Source: an uncultured Erysipelotrichaceae bacterium (GTDB taxonomy: Bacteria > Bacillota_I > Bacilli_A > Erysipelotrichales > Erysipelotrichaceae). Taken from it: a DNA stretch of 7,204 bases. This document shows, piece by piece, positions 1 through 5,456 of the stretch. The first letter of the stretch is position 1, and each line of letters opens with the position of its first letter. The notes under the pieces were generated by a model that saw nothing but the letters and a program-made list of their open reading frames with translations, was not told where the DNA came from and ran no database searches. The DNA lies in assembly GCA_937893225.1 (NCBI GenBank), contig CALBJM010000328.1, forward strand, positions 1-7,204, in the 5' to 3' direction. Position numbers and translations under genes: made by a program.

Positions 1-543
1 TCTGGTTGGGCAAGCTATAAGGAATCTGGTAAAGTTTGCGGTATTCAATTGCCAGAAGGTCTAAAAGAAAGTGAAAAACTTCCAGAGCCTATTTATACAC
101 CTAGTACAAAGGCTGAGATTGGAGATCACGATGAAAATATCTCTTTTGAACAATCTATCGAAGTATTGGAAAAAGCATTTCCAACAAAAGGTAAGGAATA
201 TGCTGAAAAGATTCGTGATTATACAATAGCCTTATATTCAAAATGTGCAGATTATGCACTAAGTAAGGGAATTATTATTGCTGATACAAAATTTGAATTT
301 GGCGTAGATGAAAATGGTGAAATCGTTCTTGGGGATGAGATGCTGACACCAGATTCTTCTAGATTCTGGCCATTAGATGGCTATGAAGCTGGACATTCAC
401 AACCGTCTTTTGATAAACAGTTTGTTAGAGATTGGTTGAAAGCAAACCCTGAAAGTGATTATAACCTTCCACAGGAAGTAATTGATAAAACAATTGCTAA
501 ATATCTAGAAGCATATACAATGCTGACAGGCGAAAATCTATAA
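1..543 (+). CDS. purC: SAICAR synthase (phosphoribosylaminoimidazole-succinocarboxamide synthase), 5'-truncated
   Basis: The reading frame is open from base 1 and ends at TAA 541-543, so this is the C-terminal 180 residues of a protein that began upstream. The enzyme joins CAIR and aspartate with ATP to make SAICAR in cytosolic de novo purine synthesis. Visible hallmarks are SGWASYKESG at the window edge, the substrate-binding block PSTKAEIGDHDEN (residues 34-46 of the visible part), the family signature IIIADTKFEFG (Asp95-Thr-Lys in visible numbering), and the C-terminal block with TPDSSRFWP and GHSQPSFDKQF. The wording and length of the tail match the longer ADE1-like form (about 290-300 residues) rather than the short E. 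coli form of about 237. A TTG at 49 is in frame but lies inside conserved sequence, so it is not the start. A strong terminator follows directly, making this the last or only gene of its transcript. The family call is very secure. Confidence 0.97.
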   Translation, partial: SGWASYKESGKVCGIQLPEGLKESEKLPEPIYTPSTKAEIGDHDENISFEQSIEVLEKAFPTKGKEYAEKIRDYTIALYSKCADYALSKGIIIADTKFEFGVDENGEIVLGDEMLTPDSSRFWPLDGYEAGHSQPSFDKQFVRDWLKANPESDYNLPQEVIDKTIAKYLEAYTMLTGENL

Positions 544-550
544 ATGTATG

Positions 551-587
551 GTTAGAGTACATCTTGTATGTATTCTAACTTTTTTTT
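551..587 (+). terminator. Rho-independent terminator of purC
   Basis: A 12-bp stem pairs 551-562 (GTTAGAGTACAT) with 568-579 (ATGTATTCTAAC). It contains one G-U wobble (557/573) and a 5-base loop, and is followed at once by an eight-T run at 580-587. It starts 7 bases after the purC stop codon and separates purC from the downstream genes. Confidence 0.93.
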
Positions 588-591
588 GGAT

Positions 592-603
592 TTTGTATAC
601 AAA
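592..603. promoter_or_regulatory. Perfect 12-bp palindrome, candidate operator and promoter region
   Basis: TTTGTATACAAA is a perfect inverted repeat in the 49 bases between the purC terminator and the small gene. Its core TGTATACA fits the GT..AC pattern typical of operators bound by GntR/FadR-type dimers. It also contains TATACA, a possible -10 hexamer. No convincing -35 is visible at the usual distance (TTCTAA at 573-578 is poor), and another weak -10-like TACATT lies at 612-617. The palindrome is directly visible; the operator and promoter roles are inferred. Confidence 0.4.
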
Positions 604-621
604 GTTGTGAATACATTATTG

Positions 622-629
622 AAGGAAGG
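622..629 (+). promoter_or_regulatory. Ribosome binding site that sets the start of the 122-residue gene
   Basis: AAGGAAGG lies 7 bases before ATG 637. It decides in favour of that start over the in-frame ATG at 568, which sits inside the purC terminator hairpin and has no usable ribosome binding site. Confidence 0.8.
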
Positions 630-636
630 TAATTGT

Positions 637-1005
637 ATGAACAGCGATTTGAAATTTAGAAAATTTGAAGAAACATGTAGAAAATATCTTTTTGAAAAGG
701 AAGTGATGAAAGAGCTTGAGGTTAGATTTGTTAGGTACAATACTCAAAACACACATTACAACGATCATGGTCAAAGAACAGATTCTCTGAAAAGATATCG
801 TTTGATTGAAGCACATGTAAGACATGTTGATCATGTTATGAAAGAAGTAGAAAAGCAATATGGAAAAACAATTGCTGATGAACTTCGTGAACGTCTTGTG
901 AATTCTTGTTCTATGGAGAAGCGCGATGTATTGGAAGAAATGTATAGACAGCCATTGATGAAAGTATTAAGTGATGGAGGAAAGCATGAGAAATTTAGTG
1001 TGTAG
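637..1005 (+). CDS. Small charged helical protein of unknown function (122 aa), overlapping the surface-protein gene
   Basis: I do not recognise this protein. It has no signal peptide or membrane segment and is rich in Lys, Arg, Glu and His, so it is probably cytoplasmic and mostly alpha-helical. Residues 5-33 look like one amphipathic helix. Residues 34-50 are polar and probably a loop (NTQNTHYNDHGQRTDS). Residues 51-88 form a long charged helix containing His60, His63 and His66 on one face, and a shorter helix follows at 93-111. Size, charge and position just upstream of a regulated surface-protein gene would suit a small DNA- or protein-binding regulator, but I see no clear helix-turn-helix. 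The stop codon TAG 1003-1005 lies inside the next gene: the two overlap by 20 bases in different frames, and the next gene's ribosome binding site is inside this one, which suggests translational coupling. The start is ATG 637, chosen for its AAGGAAGG site. That it is a real gene is likely; its function is open. Confidence 0.8.
   Translation: MNSDLKFRKFEETCRKYLFEKEVMKELEVRFVRYNTQNTHYNDHGQRTDSLKRYRLIEAHVRHVDHVMKEVEKQYGKTIADELRERLVNSCSMEKRDVLEEMYRQPLMKVLSDGGKHEKFSV
976..980 (+). promoter_or_regulatory. Ribosome binding site of the surface-protein gene, inside the upstream gene
   Basis: GGAGG followed by AAAGC lies 5 bases before ATG 986, within the last codons of the 122-residue gene. It favours ATG 986 over the in-frame GTG 971 and ATG 974. 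Starting at 986 also gives a normal signal peptide beginning MRNLVCR. Confidence 0.85.
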
Positions 1006-4000
1006 ATGCATCTCAGCTATATTAGCGATTGCTTTATTTTTCTGTACACCGCAAGAGTTGGATATCGTTCATGCAGAAGGTCTCGATGTACGGAGTGCGA
1101 TTTCTTCGATCTTTGCGGATAGAGTGAATCAAAACTATCATTATTCATACGATGGAGGAAAATATTTTGATACATTATTAACGAGTGATGATCCTGAAGA
1201 AATTTATAAAATTGGATTAGATTGTACTTCAGGCACTTTAGCGATTCTTTCAAAAGCAATACGGAATGCAGGAGGAGATCCATATCGTTATTTTGGAGAA
1301 TGCCGAAATTATTTGAATAATGAATATCCTTTTGAGTTGGCGCAACACTTTACCAATATGGAAAAAATTGCGGATACGATACATGATTCTTCTATTTTGT
1401 TGCCAGGAGATATTCTTGTTTATGGAAAAAATGGAGAAAAGGGGCATATGAATGTGTATTGTGGAAATAATGAAACATTTGATATTGGCTCTAATGGCAA
1501 TGGTGCCGTAGGGAATTATCGTGGTTTTGCAAAGTATGTAACATTTAAGGATGCGGCAACATCTACAACTGGTTCCTATGCATTGCAAGCCGTATACCGA
1601 TTGAAAATGCACAGAAATGTACAATATTCGGTAATCAAGAAAAGTACAGATGAAATGATTTCAAATTCTCCTCAATATTCCTTGGCATCTGCAGTATTTG
1701 GTGTGTATACATCTGAAGATTGTAATGAAAATAGTAGAATTGATACTTTAACAACAGATTCTTCGGGATATGCTCATGGTGAAAGTAGTGTGGAGTATGG
1801 TGTTGATCGCTTATTTGTGAAAGAATTATCTGCACCTGTAAACTTTATGATTTCAGATACTACGATCCACACAATTCTTTTACAAGAAGGAAATGGACAA
1901 ACGGAGTTTTTTGATACTCCAATGTATATTACAAGTGGTATCGAAATAACAAAAATTGATAAAGAAGGAAAAAAAGATGCGGCAGATATGTCAGAAGCAC
2001 AATTTACTTTTACCTTTTATGACACTTTTCAAGATATTTCCAATACAGCACCAATTGCCTCTTGGACGCTTAAAACAATGAAAGAATACAAAGACGATGG
2101 AGTGACTTATGTGGCAAAAATGGACGATGCACACTTAGTAGCAGGAAACTTTATTCGTAATTTCAACAATGAAGCAGTATTACCCTTAGGAACGCTTGTC
2201 GTTGAAGAAACAAAGGCTGCAACAAACTATACGATTGAAGGTGGTTTTTTAGAAGGTGATGTACGCGTTTCGTCAGAGGAAAGAATGGTGATACAAATTT
2301 GTAATGAGGATGGGAAGCTGCACATGTATGCTGGAAACCATTTGTCTCAAGGTTCATACGAAAAAGAAGAAATCAGCATTCGTGGAAGTTATGAATTGTA
2401 TAAATTAGATCGCAATGTTTTAGAAGTTGGACGTGCACAAGGAGACGCTTCCTTTGCAAATGCAGAATTTGATTTGTATTACTTAGGTGATGGATCGGAT
2501 GCTTCAATGATGATTGATCATGATGGAGATGGTCTAGGCGATGGAAAAGAATATACGCCTTCAGAAGAATTTGCTATAGATCATATTACTTTAGATGTAA
2601 ATGGTTACTATAGTACACCAAATGAAACATATCTTTCATATGGAAACTATAGATTAATTGAAACAAAAGCACCTGTAGGATACTCTCTTTTGGACGAAAC
2701 GACGGATAGGCCAATTACGATTGATTTTTCTATTACAGAAAATAAAAAGCGTATAACTGTTCAGGCAATTGAAACAGTGTATCAAACAGATGTACAAATC
2801 ATGAAAACGAAAAATACTTCTCAAAGCTCTTCTTTTACTCAACCAGAAGTTGGTGCTGTATTTGACATTGTTTTAAAAAAGTATGTGGAAGAAGAAGCTC
2901 ATGGGCAACCAATTACACGTGATCTTGTACTTCAAGCATTTCATAAAGCACAAGAAAAAGGATATACGTCTATGGAATATGCCCAAATCATAACAGGGGA
3001 TGATGGAATTGGAAAAAGTGGACCACTTGCGTATGGTAAGTATTGTTTAGTACAAGAATCTTCTATACCTGAATTGGAAATCATTCAAGAAGTTAAAGAG
3101 TTCTCGATTGATACAGAACACCAACCTACGATTTCTTTTACTGCTACCAATCAACTCGAAGGGTATATTCTGAAACTATTCAAAAAAGATGCAGATACTG
3201 GGAAGAATGTTACGATGACCTCTTCTGCATTTAAGATCCGCATGCTTTTCGATCATGAAGGAAAAGATGTTTCTCATTCAACCACAGATTTATCCTTGTC
3301 TTCTAGATTAGTAGATGGCTATGTCGAGCAAACGATTGGAGATCGTGATGAGAAGTCGGTTTACAATACATTTATGACAGCTTCAAGAATGCAAGCATTG
3401 AATTCTAGTCAATTAGAAGAAGGTGTGTTTTATGGGACAAGTAATTCTAAAGAAGATACGTCAAATAGTTGTACAGTTTTGCCATTGCAATTAGTGCCAG
3501 GTACATACCAATTGGAAGAAGTGATTACTGCAGATGGCTATATAACTGGTGAACCAATAACATTTGTTATTCATGCGGATACGATTAGTAGAGTGAATGA
3601 AGCAAAACAAAATGTCATAGAAGTTGTTTTTGAAAATCATAGACTTGTTGGAAATATTGCCTTCAAAAAAGAAATCTTACGTTATGCTGATGCAGATGTG
3701 ACATATATCGAAGATGATCTTGAAAAATTTGGATTTACTCTATTTGCTGCAGAAGATATCTATGCTAGCGATGATGGAAAATTGATTGTCAAGAAAGATG
3801 AACCTGCTAAAAAATTGTCTTATGTACAAGAAGAAGCATACGAAGAAATAGGAGAAATACATCCAGAATCATCAGGAAATTTTACAATACAAGATATACC
3901 ATTGGGCAATTACTATTTAAAAGAAACTACCATTCCTGATGGTATTGTAAAAGGCGATAAAATTTGGATTGTTACGGTTAAGCAAACTATGTTTGATCAT

Positions 4001-5389
4001 TTTATAGAAAAGCAAACAAAATACCCACTAGGATTAGGTGAAGAAATCGATCGTCATGTGACAAAAGACGATGTAGAAACGACGTGTGAAGGAGTTGTAG
4101 AGAATCAGCACGTGATACGGAACCATGTTACAAAAGTGCAGATTTCTAAAAAAACGATCACAGGCAATGATGAATTAGAAGGTGCTACATTACACTTATA
4201 TGGTAATGGCGTAGATCTTACATGGATTAGTTCTCAAAAACCATATACCATAGAAGGTTTAGCGGAAGGGGTATATAAATTAGAAGAAATGCATGCACCA
4301 GATGGCTATTACTATCATGAAGAAATAACATTTACTGTGGAAAATTCAGGAGAAATTCAAGTGATTGAAATGAAAGATGCACCTATAGAATACGAAATTC
4401 GTAAGGTTGATGAAGAAAATAATCTCGTGAAAGGTGTGAAGCTTCAATTATTTGATGTAACAGATCAAAAAGAAATCCCACTTGAAAATAATGGTGTAAC
4501 AATGGAGCGCCCATTCAAGTTATCGCAAGTTTTATCTGTAGATCATCAATATGAGCTGCGTGAAATACAAGGAAAAGAAGGGTACTATAAATCTTCATGT
4601 GTAACTTTTGAGGTACCTAAATACAACAAAGGGGTTATTTCTATTGCAATGCTAGATATGCGTACAGGTGTACATGTACAAAAAGTGGACCAATATGGAG
4701 AATCTGTTGTAGGTGCAGAATTAGAAATTTTAAAAGCAATACAACAAGAAGATGGAACTGTCATTGCACAAGAAGGAGAAGTTGTATATACATTTACTAC
4801 AAAACAAGAAAGTGAAGATATTTCTGATTATGTAGAGGGTACAAATACCGAAGCAGAGCAGTGGTATATATTGCGTGAAAAACAAACACCATTTGGGTAT
4901 GAGAGAATGGACGATATGTCATTTTGTGTAACCGGTACAAAAGATGTTGTCCAAATGATACAGGCAACGGATATTCGGAAAGATGTATGTATAAAAGTTG
5001 TTAAAGTGGATGCTTCAAATTCTACTCTAAAAGACGCTGAATTTTCTTTAAGCGATATAGAGGGAAAAGTGATAAACGATGTGTATGGGAAACCATGTTA
5101 TGGTAGAACACAAGAAGATGGCACACTGACCTTTGTTATTCCATATGTAGAAACATGTTATTTAAAAGAACTATGTGCACCTTCTGGGTATAGTTTATTA
5201 GAAGAAAATGTTGAAATTCATCCATCAAGTGAAGAAGATTTTGAAAAGCCAATTACATTATGGATTGAAAATAGTCCAGAGAGTATTGTCAATACATCTG
5301 ATACGGCTAATGTTTTTAGAAATTGTAGTGTGTTTGTTATATCATTTATTGGCGGAATATGTTTTATGAAGATGCGCAGGATACATTAA
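986..5389 (+). CDS. Sortase-anchored surface protein: NlpC/P60-like head plus about ten CnaB/SpaA isopeptide domains
   Basis: This is a 1467-residue secreted adhesin or pilin-like protein. Residues 1-30 form a Sec signal peptide (Arg2, Arg7, hydrophobic 9-20, likely cleavage after VHA30). Residues about 60-210 resemble an NlpC/P60 papain-fold domain: LDCTSG with candidate nucleophile Cys80, then LLPGDILVYG and GHMNVYCG with candidate His154, and Asp166 as a possible third residue. About ten CnaB/SpaA-like beta domains follow, roughly at 213-316, 319-455, 467-600, 601-724, 728-886, 889-1042, 1048-1132, 1134-1226, 1227-1331 and 1333-1431. Most show a first-strand Lys, a Glu in an ExxAP-like turn (ETKAPVGYS, EMHAPDGY, ELCAPSGY) and a last-strand Asn or Asp. 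Such domains form internal Lys-Asn/Asp bonds and make stiff, protease-resistant stalks. The third contains a DxDxDGxxDxxE calcium loop (511-522). The end has IVNTSD (1434-1439), a hydrophobic segment (1447-1461) and the basic tail KMRRIH, a divergent cell-wall sorting signal. No pilin motif is evident, so a monomeric stalk or tip adhesin is more likely than a shaft pilin. The ligand is unknown. Confidence 0.92.
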   Translation: MRNLVCRCISAILAIALFFCTPQELDIVHAEGLDVRSAISSIFADRVNQNYHYSYDGGKYFDTLLTSDDPEEIYKIGLDCTSGTLAILSKAIRNAGGDPYRYFGECRNYLNNEYPFELAQHFTNMEKIADTIHDSSILLPGDILVYGKNGEKGHMNVYCGNNETFDIGSNGNGAVGNYRGFAKYVTFKDAATSTTGSYALQAVYRLKMHRNVQYSVIKKSTDEMISNSPQYSLASAVFGVYTSEDCNENSRIDTLTTDSSGYAHGESSVEYGVDRLFVKELSAPVNFMISDTTIHTILLQEGNGQTEFFDTPMYITSGIEITKIDKEGKKDAADMSEAQFTFTFYDTFQDISNTAPIASWTLKTMKEYKDDGVTYVAKMDDAHLVAGNFIRNFNNEAVLPLGTLVVEETKAATNYTIEGGFLEGDVRVSSEERMVIQICNEDGKLHMYAGNHLSQGSYEKEEISIRGSYELYKLDRNVLEVGRAQGDASFANAEFDLYYLGDGSDASMMIDHDGDGLGDGKEYTPSEEFAIDHITLDVNGYYSTPNETYLSYGNYRLIETKAPVGYSLLDETTDRPITIDFSITENKKRITVQAIETVYQTDVQIMKTKNTSQSSSFTQPEVGAVFDIVLKKYVEEEAHGQPITRDLVLQAFHKAQEKGYTSMEYAQIITGDDGIGKSGPLAYGKYCLVQESSIPELEIIQEVKEFSIDTEHQPTISFTATNQLEGYILKLFKKDADTGKNVTMTSSAFKIRMLFDHEGKDVSHSTTDLSLSSRLVDGYVEQTIGDRDEKSVYNTFMTASRMQALNSSQLEEGVFYGTSNSKEDTSNSCTVLPLQLVPGTYQLEEVITADGYITGEPITFVIHADTISRVNEAKQNVIEVVFENHRLVGNIAFKKEILRYADADVTYIEDDLEKFGFTLFAAEDIYASDDGKLIVKKDEPAKKLSYVQEEAYEEIGEIHPESSGNFTIQDIPLGNYYLKETTIPDGIVKGDKIWIVTVKQTMFDHFIEKQTKYPLGLGEEIDRHVTKDDVETTCEGVVENQHVIRNHVTKVQISKKTITGNDELEGATLHLYGNGVDLTWISSQKPYTIEGLAEGVYKLEEMHAPDGYYYHEEITFTVENSGEIQVIEMKDAPIEYEIRKVDEENNLVKGVKLQLFDVTDQKEIPLENNGVTMERPFKLSQVLSVDHQYELREIQGKEGYYKSSCVTFEVPKYNKGVISIAMLDMRTGVHVQKVDQYGESVVGAELEILKAIQQEDGTVIAQEGEVVYTFTTKQESEDISDYVEGTNTEAEQWYILREKQTPFGYERMDDMSFCVTGTKDVVQMIQATDIRKDVCIKVVKVDASNSTLKDAEFSLSDIEGKVINDVYGKPCYGRTQEDGTLTFVIPYVETCYLKELCAPSGYSLLEENVEIHPSSEEDFEKPITLWIENSPESIVNTSDTANVFRNCSVFVISFIGGICFMKMRRIH

Positions 5390-5393
5390 TTTA

Positions 5394-5420
5394 AAAAGGA
5401 AGGATATTGTCCTTCCTTTT
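5394..5420. terminator. Rho-independent terminator after the surface-protein gene
   Basis: An 11-bp perfect stem (5394-5404 AAAAGGAAGGA with 5410-5420 TCCTTCCTTTT) encloses a 5-base loop and starts 4 bases after the stop codon. The T-tract forms the 3' arm of the stem and is followed by GCAGTTTT. The symmetric A and T flanks would allow termination on either strand. Confidence 0.85.
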
Positions 5421-5436
5421 GCAGTTTTGATATAAT
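5407..5436 (+). promoter_or_regulatory. Extended -10 promoter of the histidine kinase gene
   Basis: A consensus -10 TATAAT (5431-5436) is preceded by TG plus one base (TGA, 5428-5430), a textbook extended -10. A -35-like TTGTCC (5407-5412, four of six matches to TTGACA) lies 18 bases upstream, in the loop and 3' arm of the preceding terminator. Transcription should start near 5442-5444, giving a very short leader before ATG 5457. Confidence 0.75.
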
Positions 5437-5456
5437 ATTTAAAAGGTTTTTGGTAA

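Noticed and set aside
568..636. Upstream in-frame ATG (568) for the small protein
   Set aside because: It lies in the terminator stem and has no ribosome binding site. ATG 637 has AAGGAAGG at proper spacing.
616..858. Minus-strand open frame opposite the small gene (80 residues)
   Set aside because: It is a shadow frame of an AT-rich coding region, with no ribosome binding site and a Phe/Ser/Ile-rich translation.
971..985. GTG 971 or ATG 974 as the surface-protein start
   Set aside because: Both lie before or within the GGAGG site that serves ATG 986. The extra residues MMEES would put acidic residues ahead of the signal peptide.
1223..1483. N-terminal thioester domain (Cys-Gln adhesin head) as an alternative to NlpC/P60
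   Set aside because: The Cys80 context DCTSG followed by a helix, then PGDILVYG and GHMNVYCG, follows the papain-like NlpC/P60 order. No matching Gln motif of thioester domains was seen.
1631..5272. Recent DNA-level tandem duplication of the stalk domains
   Set aside because: The ten domains share only short motifs and differ in length and sequence. I saw no long near-identical DNA repeats, so duplication, if any, is old.
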